DNA of 64,000 nucleotides from the NCBI RefSeq assembly GCF_947495285.1, contig NZ_CANLXZ010000009.1:55410-119409 (forward strand), in the 5' to 3' direction. Positions within the stretch are counted from its first letter, which is position 1. The number at the start of each line of letters is the position of its first letter. Source of the stretch: an uncultured Nonlabens sp. GTDB taxonomy: Bacteria > Bacteroidota > Bacteroidia > Flavobacteriales > Flavobacteriaceae. Positions 25,677-33,953 of the stretch are shown in pieces. The notes under the pieces are model-generated. The model searched no databases and had not been told where the DNA came from. It saw only the letters and a list, made by a program, of their open reading frames with translations. A program made the position numbers and the translations under genes.

Positions 25677-25721
25677 GATAATTTATTTTATGATCTGTAT
25701 AAAATTCAGATGCGGTTAAAC

Positions 25722-26360
25722 TTATTTTTCTACTCCACCGTCTAGACGGTCTTGTAATTCTTGTAATTCATCCCATTTACCGTCCACTGCAAGCTGTGCT
25801 TGTTGTGGCCATGTAGTTGGTATGTGATTACCTCTTACGCCAGCAATGATTTCAGAAATGTTTGCAGGATCTGCCTTAGCAAGATCTGCAAATGTTACGA
25901 TACCAGCTTCTACTAGAGTAGATGCTATTTTAGGACCGATACCTTCAATTTTCTTAAGATCGTCTGCTTTACCAGCAGCTTTCTTAGCTGGAGCTTTTTC
26001 TGCTTTTGCAGGTGCTGCAGCTTTCTTAGATTCAGACTTCTTTCCACCAGATGCAGAAATGCTTGAAATTTGAATTTGAGTTAGGTACTGACGGTGTCCG
26101 TTTTTCTTACGGTATCCTTTTCTACGTTTTTTCTTAAAAACGATTACTTTGTCACCTTTAAGGTGTCCCAGAACTTTTGCTTCTGCAAATGCTCCTTCTA
26201 CAGCTGGGGCGCCGAGTGTGATGTTGTCACCATTACCTAAAAGAAGAACTTTGTCAATGTTTATTGACGCACCTTCATCCTCTTGTAAACGATGTACAAA
26301 CAACTTTTGATCTTTCTCGATCTTGAATTGTTGCCCTGCTATCTCTACGATTGCGTACAT
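25722..26360 (-). CDS. rplU: Ribosomal protein bL21 with C-terminal helix-hairpin-helix extension
   Basis: 212 aa, about twice the usual L21 length. Residues 1-100 are a normal L21 (M-Y-A-I-V-E-I-A-G-Q-Q-F-K, F-K-K-K-R-R-K-G-Y). A Lys/Ala-rich linker (about 108-132) follows, then an HhH-type domain (K-K-I-E-G-I-G-P-K-I-A-S-T-L, about 134-147) resembling DNA/RNA-binding hairpins. Such extensions occur in flavobacterial L21 as I recall. What the extra domain binds is unknown. It has a textbook promoter upstream and rpmA downstream. Confidence 0.96.
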   Translation of the reverse strand: MYAIVEIAGQQFKIEKDQKLFVHRLQEDEGASINIDKVLLLGNGDNITLGAPAVEGAFAEAKVLGHLKGDKVIVFKKKRRKGYRKKNGHRQYLTQIQISSISASGGKKSESKKAAAPAKAEKAPAKKAAGKADDLKKIEGIGPKIASTLVEAGIVTFADLAKADPANISEIIAGVRGNHIPTTWPQQAQLAVDGKWDELQELQDRLDGGVEK

Positions 26361-26392
26361 AATTGTTGCTTATTATTATTAATTTCGGGCTG

Positions 26393-26423
26393 CAAATATA
26401 GTTCTATTAGCTTAGATAGCAAA
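26393..26423 (-). promoter_or_regulatory. Consensus Bacteroidota promoter of rplU-rpmA
   Basis: On the minus strand -33 TTTG (26420-26423), a 19-base spacer, and -7 TATATTTG (26393-26400). It is the best kind of match to the housekeeping sigma factor consensus of this phylum. Transcription would start about 26 bases before the rplU ATG. Confidence 0.88.
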
Positions 26424-26428
26424 GTTAT

Positions 26429-26453
26429 CAACAAATTATACAATAATTTGTTG
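26429..26453 (-). terminator. Perfect hairpin after DUF4199 gene
   Basis: 11-bp arms CAACAAATTAT (26429-26439) and ATAATTTGTTG (26443-26453) with a 3-base loop, two bases after the DUF4199 stop and just before the rplU promoter. It has no long T run but is well placed to end the transcript. Confidence 0.65.
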
Positions 26454-26455
26454 TC

Positions 26456-26926
26456 TTAATTATTTAAAGGCTTCTGCTTTTCTCTAATATCCTTTGTATT
26501 CCAAGATTTTTTGTAGATCGGTAAAATAACTAAGGGTAACACAATGGAAGTAGCCAGTCCGGATAAGAATATAAATAATAATAATGCCATTTCTATACCT
26601 TCTCCTGCTACTGCGACCTGTTCTTTTAATTCTAATGATAATTCTCGATGTATCTCAAATAGATATATTGCCATAAATATGGTATATATGATGGTGGCGA
26701 TAAATCCTGCTTTGATACCAGCTACAAAGCCATCCATGTATTTAAACTCTTTTTTATTCTTGTAAACATCCTTAATCACAAAGTAAATACCAGCACCTAC
26801 TATTACAGCGTTGAAAAAACTAAGATAGCTTTGCCCAGCATATCCTATAATATCGATGAGTATGAAATAAATTATTAAGGCTGTTGCCATGAAGAGTGCG
26901 TACTTTATAGTATGTGTTGCTTTCAT
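26456..26926 (-). CDS. DUF4199 family membrane protein
   Basis: 156-aa inner-membrane protein with four helices (about 8-28, 36-52, 69-88, 112-135), fitting the DUF4199 family of Bacteroidota. The conserved centre reads M-D-G-F-V-A-G-I-K-A-G-F-I-A-T (about 64-78). Function unknown. It stands alone between the rplU promoter and a divergent M16 protease gene. Confidence 0.85.
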   Translation of the reverse strand: MKATHTIKYALFMATALIIYFILIDIIGYAGQSYLSFFNAVIVGAGIYFVIKDVYKNKKEFKYMDGFVAGIKAGFIATIIYTIFMAIYLFEIHRELSLELKEQVAVAGEGIEMALLLFIFLSGLATSIVLPLVILPIYKKSWNTKDIREKQKPLNN

Positions 26927-27092
26927 AAAAATTGGTTTACTTACAAAGCTCGTTCATAGTGGTCTATTTACCAGCTATTTTGATTTTACTTTAACTCAAT
27001 TGTGGTTCAAAGCATTTATTTTTGGGATTTATTTAATTTTTACGTGTAACAATCTTTAGAAAAAAGATACTAATTTCAATAAAAACTATCAA

Positions 27093-28814
27093 ATGAAAAA
27101 AATTGTTTTAAGTTTTGTAGTTGCTTTTGCAACAACAATTGGTTTTACTCAAGAGGTACAATATACCGAGTATGACCTTGATAATGGCCTTCACGTCATC
27201 TTGCATCAAGAAAATGGTGCGCCAGTTGTAACTACAGGTGTAATGTATCAAGTAGGTGCAAAAGATGAGGAGCCTGGAAGAACTGGATTTGCTCACTTTT
27301 TTGAACACTTGCTTTTTGAAGGTACAGAAAATATAGAGAGAGGTAAATGGTTTGATATAGTCTCTGCAAATGGCGGTAGTAATAATGCAAACACTACCCA
27401 AGACCGTACTTATTATTATGAAACTTTTCCTTCTAATAATCTAGAAATGGGTTTATGGATGGAGAGTGAGCGTATGTTACATCCTAAAATTGAGCAGATA
27501 GGAGTAGATACTCAAAATGAAGTTGTAAAAGAAGAAAAGCGCCAGCGTATAGATAATGCACCTTATGGAGCTATTATCTATAGAACTGGTATTGATAAGC
27601 ATTTGTTTAAATCTCACCCTTATGGACAGAGTGTTATTGGATCTATGGAAGATTTGAATGCTGCAAAGCTTTCTGAATTTCAGGACTTCAATGATAAGTA
27701 TTATAACCCTAATAATGCGGTACTGGTGGTAGCGGGAGATATCGATATCAATGCTACTAAAAATATGATCAAAGACTATTTTGGTCCTATTAAAAACAAA
27801 GCGCCTAGAAATGCACGTAAGGTGATCGTAGAACAGCCTATTACTTCAACACGTTTTGCTACAGAATACGATGCTAACATTCAGATTCCAGTAAAGATAT
27901 TTTCTTATATCACGCCTAAGTCTACAGATCGCGATGCTTATGTGATCGACTACATCTCTGCAGTACTTACTGGTGGAGCTAGTTCTAGAATGCAAAAAAG
28001 AATGGTAGATGAGGAGCAAATAGCGCTTCAGGTTTTAGCATTCGGACAGTCTAATCAAGATTATGGAACTTACACGATGGGTGCTCTTGCCAAAGGAGAT
28101 ATTGAGTTGAACAAGTTAGCAGAAGTGATGGATGAAGAAATTTTAAAGCTTCAAACAGAATTAATTTCAGAAAGAGAATATCAAAAATTACAAAACCAAT
28201 TTGAAGCACAATATGTAAGTTCAAATTCACGTGTAGAAGGTATTGCAGCTTCATTAGCTCGTTACCACATGTTAATGGGAGACACTAGTCTTATTAATCA
28301 AGAGTTAGATATTTATAGAGGTATCACTCGCGAGGATATTAAGCGTGTTGCAAATCAATATTTAAATTCTAATCAAAGATTAGAACTAGATTACCTTGCC
28401 GGAACCGCTCCTACAAAAGAGGAAATGAAAGCTGCTGTGGACGAAATCAAGATAGTAGATAATAAATTACAAATCAACAAGATTTACTTTGATAACGATA
28501 AGGCTCTAATAACAGCTAGCGCAAGCAAAGAGTTAGATCGTATCGTTAATATAATGAATAAAAACGCATCGATGGAGATTCTTGCAGAAACGTATACGGA
28601 TACTAAAGGTAGTGACGCTTACAATAAGACTCTTTCTCAAAAACGTGCAGATGCTGTTAGAAGCTATATACTGGCAAAAGGTATTGCTCCTAACAGGATT
28701 AAAGCTGTAGGGCGCGGAGAAGATAATCCTATTATAGATTGTGAAAGCAAAAATTGTTCTGATCAAGAGTTAGAACAATCTAGAAGAACTGAGTTTACCA
28801 TTACAAAAAAATAA
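27093..28814 (+). CDS. M16 zinc protease fused to OmpA-like domain
   Basis: 573-aa secreted protein. A signal peptide (1-19, ending G-F-T-Q) is followed by an M16 peptidase with the inverted zinc motif H68-F-F-E-H72 and the third ligand near Glu147 (E-V-V-K-E-E-K), then a second M16 half. From about 458 to the end lies an OmpA-type domain (I-Y-F-D-N-D-K-A, then L-S-Q-K-R-A-D-A-V and G-R-G-E-D-N-P) that binds peptidoglycan in relatives. A periplasmic protease tied to the cell wall is the likely result. The next gene, eight bases on, is its probable inactive partner. Confidence 0.88.
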   Translation: MKKIVLSFVVAFATTIGFTQEVQYTEYDLDNGLHVILHQENGAPVVTTGVMYQVGAKDEEPGRTGFAHFFEHLLFEGTENIERGKWFDIVSANGGSNNANTTQDRTYYYETFPSNNLEMGLWMESERMLHPKIEQIGVDTQNEVVKEEKRQRIDNAPYGAIIYRTGIDKHLFKSHPYGQSVIGSMEDLNAAKLSEFQDFNDKYYNPNNAVLVVAGDIDINATKNMIKDYFGPIKNKAPRNARKVIVEQPITSTRFATEYDANIQIPVKIFSYITPKSTDRDAYVIDYISAVLTGGASSRMQKRMVDEEQIALQVLAFGQSNQDYGTYTMGALAKGDIELNKLAEVMDEEILKLQTELISEREYQKLQNQFEAQYVSSNSRVEGIAASLARYHMLMGDTSLINQELDIYRGITREDIKRVANQYLNSNQRLELDYLAGTAPTKEEMKAAVDEIKIVDNKLQINKIYFDNDKALITASASKELDRIVNIMNKNASMEILAETYTDTKGSDAYNKTLSQKRADAVRSYILAKGIAPNRIKAVGRGEDNPIIDCESKNCSDQELEQSRRTEFTITKK

Positions 28815-28822
28815 TTACCACA

Positions 28823-30886
28823 ATGAAAAAGCAACTTATATTTTTAATGGTACTATTCCTTACAGGAGCTACTGCCATTGCACAGATTGATAGATCACAA
28901 ATGCCTACTTCTGGACCAACTCCAGAAATTAACTTAGGTAAACCGTATACATTTGTATTAAAGAATGGGCTTCAAGTTCTTGTAGTATCAGATAAAAAAC
29001 TGCCTACTATAAACATGAGTCTTGATCTTAATAATCCGCCTGTTTATGAAGGTGATAAGGCCGGAGTACAGTCTTTGACTGGTGCTTTATTAGGTAAGGG
29101 TACTGCAGAGACTTCTAAGGAGGAGTTTAATGAAAAGGTGGATTATCTGGGTGCAGATATCTTTGTAAGTGTAAACGGTGGTTTTGCAGGTGGTCTTTCT
29201 AAGTACAAAGAAGAAATCTTTCAACTATTTACTGAAGCAGCTTTTAAGCCTAATTTTACACAAAAGGAATTAGATTTTGAAAAGTCTCAAGCTATTGAAG
29301 GATTAAAATCTGGAGAGAACAGCGCAGCTGCCATTGCTGGCAAAGTACGTAGTGCTTTAGTTTATGGTAAAAATCACCCAGCTGGAGAGTTCTCTACAGA
29401 GGAAACTATCAACTCTGTGACTCTAGAAGACGTTAACACGTTTTATAAAAATTATTTTAAGCCGTCTAATGGCTATTTAATCATCACTGGTGATATCGAG
29501 AAGAAAGAAGCTAAGAAATTAGTAAAAAAGTATTTCGGTAAATGGGATAAAGGAATGGCTACTAAGTCCGTTCTTCCAGTATTAGCTGACGTAGAGGAAA
29601 CTCAAATTAACTTAATTGATGTACCTAACGCAGTTCAGACAGAGCTTGCGGTTATGAGTCTTTCTGAATTAAAGATGAGCGATCCAGACTATTACGCTGT
29701 TCTTGTTGCAAATTATGTGTTTGGTGGATCATTCGGTTCTTACCTTAATATGAATTTGCGTGAGGCAAATGGTTATACATACGGTGCACGTTCTAATATA
29801 GGTACAGGTAGAAACTATAAAGGAACTTTCACTGCAACTGCAAAGGTGCGTAATGAGGTTACTGATAGTGCCCTAGTAGAGACTTTTAAAGAACTGAATA
29901 GAATCAGAGATGAGTATGTAGAGGACGAGATGCTTTCTACTGCAAAGGCAAAGTTCTTAGGTAGCTTTATCATGCAGTCAGAGGATAAGTCTGTAGTAGC
30001 AAGTCGTTCTATTAATATCGAGAAGAATAATCTTGATAAAGATTTTTATAAGAACTTTATTTCCAACATTGATAAGGTAACTAAAGAAGATGTTAAACGT
30101 GTTGCAAATAAATACCTAAACCCAGATAACTTGCGTATCGTATTAGTAGGTAAAGCTGCTGATATTCTTGAGCCTCTTGAAAAAATGAAATTAAATGGTA
30201 AAACAGTACCGATTAAATTTTATGACAAAGATGCAAACGAGACAGAGCGTCCTTCTACTATAGAAATTCCTGCTGGTTTAACAGCTCAAACGGTAGTAGA
30301 TAGTTATGTAAAAGCTATAGGTGGTAAAGATGCTGTTGCTGCAGTAAATTCTACTTCGTACTTTGCTATTTATACCACACCTCAAGGTGATCTTATATTA
30401 GATATGAAAGCTGCCAAAAATGATAAACTAGTAAAAACGCTTAAAATGGCTGGTAATACTATGATGCGCCAGGTCGTTGCAAACAACAAGGGAAGTGTTA
30501 GTGGTATGCGCGGTAGTCAGGAATTATCTGGTGCAGACTTAGAACTGGCACAAGTAGAGGCTATGTTTATTCCAGAACTTTATGCAGCAGATAAAGCAAT
30601 TCTTGTAGGTGCTGAAATGATGGGCGATAACCAAGTTTATGTTATTAAATGGTCTGATAATAAAAAGGCTTTTTATGATGTAAATACAGGTTTAAAGGTG
30701 GCTGAAGAAACTACTCAAGAAGCACAAGGTCAGAAAGTAGCTGTTATGGTTAAGTATGCAGATTACAAAGCGACCAGCGGTGTTAAGTTTCCTATGACTA
30801 TAACTCAACAAATGATGGGGCAAAATCTTGCTTTTAAAGTAGAAAAGGTATCTGTGAACACAGTTAAAGATGCAGACTTTGAATAA
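28823..30886 (+). CDS. Inactive M16-family partner with LolA-like tail
   Basis: 687-aa secreted protein with a signal peptide (1-20, ending A-I-A-Q). Two M16-like halves cover about 35-460. The zinc motif H-x-x-E-H is missing: the aligned region reads A-G-V-Q-S-L-T-G-A-L. The segment N-G-Y-T-Y-G-A-R-S (about 312-320) is typical of the second M16 half. Residues about 490-687 form a beta-rich region that resembles LolA/DUF6503-type lipoproteins. It follows the active M16 gene by eight bases. Such active/inactive pairs form heterodimers in this family. Confidence 0.86.
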   Translation: MKKQLIFLMVLFLTGATAIAQIDRSQMPTSGPTPEINLGKPYTFVLKNGLQVLVVSDKKLPTINMSLDLNNPPVYEGDKAGVQSLTGALLGKGTAETSKEEFNEKVDYLGADIFVSVNGGFAGGLSKYKEEIFQLFTEAAFKPNFTQKELDFEKSQAIEGLKSGENSAAAIAGKVRSALVYGKNHPAGEFSTEETINSVTLEDVNTFYKNYFKPSNGYLIITGDIEKKEAKKLVKKYFGKWDKGMATKSVLPVLADVEETQINLIDVPNAVQTELAVMSLSELKMSDPDYYAVLVANYVFGGSFGSYLNMNLREANGYTYGARSNIGTGRNYKGTFTATAKVRNEVTDSALVETFKELNRIRDEYVEDEMLSTAKAKFLGSFIMQSEDKSVVASRSINIEKNNLDKDFYKNFISNIDKVTKEDVKRVANKYLNPDNLRIVLVGKAADILEPLEKMKLNGKTVPIKFYDKDANETERPSTIEIPAGLTAQTVVDSYVKAIGGKDAVAAVNSTSYFAIYTTPQGDLILDMKAAKNDKLVKTLKMAGNTMMRQVVANNKGSVSGMRGSQELSGADLELAQVEAMFIPELYAADKAILVGAEMMGDNQVYVIKWSDNKKAFYDVNTGLKVAEETTQEAQGQKVAVMVKYADYKATSGVKFPMTITQQMMGQNLAFKVEKVSVNTVKDADFE

Positions 30887-30909
30887 AAGAGTGTAATGAA
30901 TATGTGTTC

Positions 30910-30925
30910 CGCTTTCGCGAAAGCG
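30910..30925. repeat. Iterated palindrome copy 7 (intergenic)
   Basis: Exact CGCTTTCGCGAAAGCG, extended by a C/G pair outside, 23 bases after the second M16 gene and before its terminator. Confidence 0.95.
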
Positions 30926-30951
30926 GACTCATATACATCTAATTAATAATT

Positions 30952-30984
30952 AAAAATGGCTTCTAGAGATGGAAGCCATTTTTT
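30952..30984 (+). terminator. Bidirectional terminator between M16 and DinB genes
   Basis: 12-bp stem AAAAATGGCTTC (30952-30963) with GAAGCCATTTTT (30972-30983) and T's on both strands. It serves the convergent M16 and DinB genes. Confidence 0.9.
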
Positions 30985-31002
30985 ATGAAATTAATTAAGA
31001 AT

Positions 31003-31518
31003 CTACCAACCACTAAAGCTAGGTGGTGTGATGTCTTTAAGGTTTAGGTAAACTAATAACTGACCACGGTGGTGTGTTACATGATCCTGGAGTAAATTCA
31101 TGAGCTGCAATTTTGATTTAGGTCCAGCAAAGAATTTTACAACCTCTTTTAATTCCTGATCTGTGGTGATATTAATGCTGTTGTGTGCGTCATTAAAAGT
31201 ATGCTGCAATAAATCAATGATTTGCTTTTTATTAAAGCTGTAATAATCTTGTGACGCTGTTTCTGTCTCGCGTCTTGAAAAATAAGTACTGTTTATCCAA
31301 TTGATATTACCTTGAATATGTAAGAGTTGTTCTTTAAAAGACTTTTGGCGTGTAGTAGGTTTATAGTCATAAAACTCTTCTGGCATCGCCTCAGCAACAG
31401 CGATAAGGTAATCGCGTGAGTTGTTCCATTTTTCTAAAAAAGCGCCTTTAACGGTTGTTTGTTGTGCCGTGACGGCAGTGCTTGTAACTAATATGAGAGC
31501 TATAATTAACTTTTGCAT
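31003..31518 (-). CDS. Secreted DinB-family protein
   Basis: 171-aa four-helix-bundle protein of the DinB/YfiT superfamily with a Sec signal peptide (1-18, ending T-A-V-T-A-Q). Three metal-binding histidines fit L-L-H-I-Q-G (about 65-70) and the C-terminal H-V-T-H-H-R-G-Q (about 145-152). Family members are metal-dependent thiol transferases or have unknown roles. Most are cytosolic, so export is a mild oddity though common in Bacteroidota. It is convergent with the M16 pair. Confidence 0.85.
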   Translation of the reverse strand: MQKLIIALILVTSTAVTAQQTTVKGAFLEKWNNSRDYLIAVAEAMPEEFYDYKPTTRQKSFKEQLLHIQGNINWINSTYFSRRETETASQDYYSFNKKQIIDLLQHTFNDAHNSINITTDQELKEVVKFFAGPKSKLQLMNLLQDHVTHHRGQLLVYLNLKDITPPSFSGW

Positions 31519-31568
31519 TTCTAATTTTTAGTATGCTAAAAGTAATTATTTATTTTGTGCTAGATTAT

Positions 31569-32378
31569 TTAAGAATTAACTAGACCAGCAATTATGGCTA
31601 TTATACCTACCGCAAAGCAGTAGTAAGAGAAGTAATGAAGTTTTGCTTTACGTACTAAGGATATCATCCAGGTACAAGCCAGTAACCCTACTATAAACGC
31701 TGCAAAAAAGCCAACAATTAAAGGAGTTGTAGATACATTTTCTATAATAGTGTCACCTTTTACTACATCTAATAAATCCTTTGCGATTTTTCCAAAAATT
31801 AATGGAACAACCATTAAGAATGAAAATCGAGCGGCTTTTGCTCTATCATTACCTAGTAATACAGAGGTAGAAATAGTTGCACCACTTCTAGAGATACCTG
31901 GTAACATTGCTATGGCTTGTGATGCTCCTATAATTAAGGCATCTTTCCAGCTGACACCTTTCTCTGTTTTCTTTGCGCGGCCTGCTAGAAATAACAGTAA
32001 ACCAGTAATGATTAACATAAATCCGACTAGAATTATTTTACCTTCAAAAAGTTCTTCCAGTTGTTTCTCAAATAATAAACCTACTATAACGGCAGGTATC
32101 ATAGATAGAACAATTTTAGAAGCAAATTGAGTCTCTTCATTCCACTTAAAAGCAAAAATACCTTTAAGTAATTCTATAATATCTTTTCTAAAAACGATAA
32201 TGGTACTTAGCGCTGTGGCAAAATGTACTACCACTGTAAAAAGTAAATTCTCCTCTTTGTTTGCTATATCTGTTCCTAGAACCGCTTTTCCTAATTCTAT
32301 GTGGCCGCTAGAAGAAACAGGTAAAAACTCGGTTAGTCCTTGAATAACTCCTAAAACAAATGCGTCTATAGTCTCCAT
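31569..32378 (-). CDS. uppP: Undecaprenyl-diphosphate phosphatase
   Basis: 269-aa integral membrane enzyme that recycles the lipid carrier for peptidoglycan by removing a phosphate from undecaprenyl diphosphate. Diagnostic motifs are G-V-I-Q-G-L-T-E-F-L-P-V-S-S-S-G-H (about 11-27) and G-I-S-R-S-G-A-T-I (about 160-168), with eight predicted helices. It follows the DUF3098 gene directly, in the ftsX-DUF3098-uppP order common in the family. Overexpression gives bacitracin resistance in other species. Confidence 0.96.
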   Translation of the reverse strand: METIDAFVLGVIQGLTEFLPVSSSGHIELGKAVLGTDIANKEENLLFTVVVHFATALSTIIVFRKDIIELLKGIFAFKWNEETQFASKIVLSMIPAVIVGLLFEKQLEELFEGKIILVGFMLIITGLLLFLAGRAKKTEKGVSWKDALIIGASQAIAMLPGISRSGATISTSVLLGNDRAKAARFSFLMVVPLIFGKIAKDLLDVVKGDTIIENVSTTPLIVGFFAAFIVGLLACTWMISLVRKAKLHYFSYYCFAVGIIAIIAGLVNS

Positions 32379-32696
32379 TTATTTTTTATCTGGATTTAAA
32401 AGAATAGCATACATCTCGATACCAAATCCTGCAAGAACCATCATAGGTGCAAGTCTTATGCGTCTCCACGAAAAAATAGCCTCGTTAAAAACAGCAGGAT
32501 CTTCACTGCCACCACCAGCCATAAGGGCAAATCCTGTAGCAATGACTACTAGTCCTATTACCATCCATAGATAATTTTTCTTTTTGAAAACAAATTCAAA
32601 ATTAGGCTTGATATTCTCTTCTGCTTCGGCAGATTCTTGTTTACCAATAGGTTGAGAAGCTTTATGGTAAGATTCTTTAATGATTCCTTTTTTCAT
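32379..32696 (-). CDS. DUF3098 membrane protein
   Basis: 105 aa from the ATG at 32696. A GTG at 32750 would extend the frame but adds an unlikely lead. Two transmembrane helices (about 44-62 and 82-98) surround A-G-G-G-S-E-D-P-A-V-F-N and F-S-W-R-R-I-R-L-A-P, the DUF3098 signature. Function unknown. Its place between ftsX and uppP, one base before the latter, suggests a role in envelope or division, which is inference. Confidence 0.85.
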   Translation of the reverse strand: MKKGIIKESYHKASQPIGKQESAEAEENIKPNFEFVFKKKNYLWMVIGLVVIATGFALMAGGGSEDPAVFNEAIFSWRRIRLAPMMVLAGFGIEMYAILLNPDKK

Positions 32697-32842
32697 TTTT
32701 ATAATATTGCCATTCTGCATCAATCGCAGAATCTGTTTATCTGTTCTCACTTTTCATTCCCAACCATATAGGTTGAGAAAATTTTACTTTAATCACTCTT
32801 TATATAAGCCTACCCTTTAATGCTAGGGAAAGGTTTTGCTTG

Positions 32843-33721
32843 CTAATAATACAACTGATCTGTTTTTAAATTCAAATAACGTGTCGTTGCAAAAAATGTA
32901 CTGATCAAACTTATTAATATTCCAAAAACTAGAACGCCTACAAATAAAATAGTCAGCATCTTATAATTCTCTAGTATTTCTAATTCTGGTACAAAACCGT
33001 CTGCATAATAAACGACAACAGCTAGTAATCCTAGAGCCAGTATCGCAGCGATTAATCCTAATTTTATGCTAGTCAGTATAAATGGCTTGCGTATAAAACC
33101 TTTGGTAGCGCCTACCATTTGCATAGTTTTTATCGTAAACCTTTTTGCATAAACGCTTAATCTTATAGAGCTGTTAATTAATAGAAATGCTATTAAAACA
33201 AAGATTCCAGACACGATAAGCATCCAGAAAGAGATGCGCTTTACATTTTTATTAAGTAGTGAAACCAGCGGTTTATCATAGCTTACTTCCTGCACATATT
33301 CTTTTGCAGCAAGACGGTCTGCAATTTGTTGTATTTCTATTGCGGTAACAAAATTTGCATTAAGCCTCACATCTATAGAGTTAGGTATAGGGTTAAATCC
33401 ATCTAATTTTTTAATAAAATCTTCTCCTAGATCTTCTTTGGTACGTTGTGCACCTTCTTCACTACTCACAAAAACAGCATTCTTTGTATAGTCTGCCATT
33501 TGTAAGCTCTTCTCTAGTTGTCTCATGTCCACATCCTTTGCGGTGTCCTTAAAATAGATAGACATAGGTACCTGCTCACGGAAATAATCGGCCAGTTTCT
33601 GGCTGTTGAGCAAGAAAAAACCTTGAAGACCTAGCATAAAAAGTACCAAAAACAAACTGATCACCACCCAAAAATAGGAGCTGAATAAACGACGTTTTTG
33701 ATAACTGGACTGTGATGACAT
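32843..33721 (-). CDS. ftsX: Cell-division ABC transporter permease FtsX
   Basis: 292 aa from the ATG at 33721 (M-S-S-Q-S-S-Y-Q-K-R-R). A longer reading from 33769 would overlap the -7 promoter box and is unlikely. There are four helices, one at about 13-35 and three in the C-terminal half, with a large periplasmic loop. I-K-T-M-Q-M-V-G-A-T-K-G-F-I (about 216-229) is the coupling region that meets FtsE. FtsEX signals to murein hydrolases via EnvC-like proteins, and an EnvC-like gene is at 757. FtsE is not next to it here. Confidence 0.92.
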   Translation of the reverse strand: MSSQSSYQKRRLFSSYFWVVISLFLVLFMLGLQGFFLLNSQKLADYFREQVPMSIYFKDTAKDVDMRQLEKSLQMADYTKNAVFVSSEEGAQRTKEDLGEDFIKKLDGFNPIPNSIDVRLNANFVTAIEIQQIADRLAAKEYVQEVSYDKPLVSLLNKNVKRISFWMLIVSGIFVLIAFLLINSSIRLSVYAKRFTIKTMQMVGATKGFIRKPFILTSIKLGLIAAILALGLLAVVVYYADGFVPELEILENYKMLTILFVGVLVFGILISLISTFFATTRYLNLKTDQLYY

Positions 33722-33749
33722 AAATTTTACAGCTACTTGAATTGTGATA

Positions 33750-33757
33750 CAAAAATA
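33750..33757 (-). promoter_or_regulatory. -7 promoter element of ftsX operon
   Basis: Minus-strand TATTTTTG fits TAnnTTTG. It lies inside the longer possible reading frame, so the ATG at 33721 is the start that can be used. Confidence 0.55.
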
Positions 33758-33923
33758 ACAAAGTAACACACCTATAACGATTTCCAGATAGTTATTTTAT
33801 TTCACAAACGATATAACTTGTTTTTTAGTCTTTAAATTAGGGAGAAAATGGCATATAGATTATGCGCAAAAACCATTTTTTATCTCAAAACTTATTTAAT
33901 ACCACAATTCAGAAACGCTTTAG

Positions 33924-33931
33924 TATTTTTG
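33924..33931 (+). promoter_or_regulatory. -7 promoter element of leuS
   Basis: TATTTTTG fits TAnnTTTG, 22 bases before the leuS ATG. Confidence 0.5.
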
Positions 33932-33953
33932 CGCCTTATTACAAGAACAAAAT

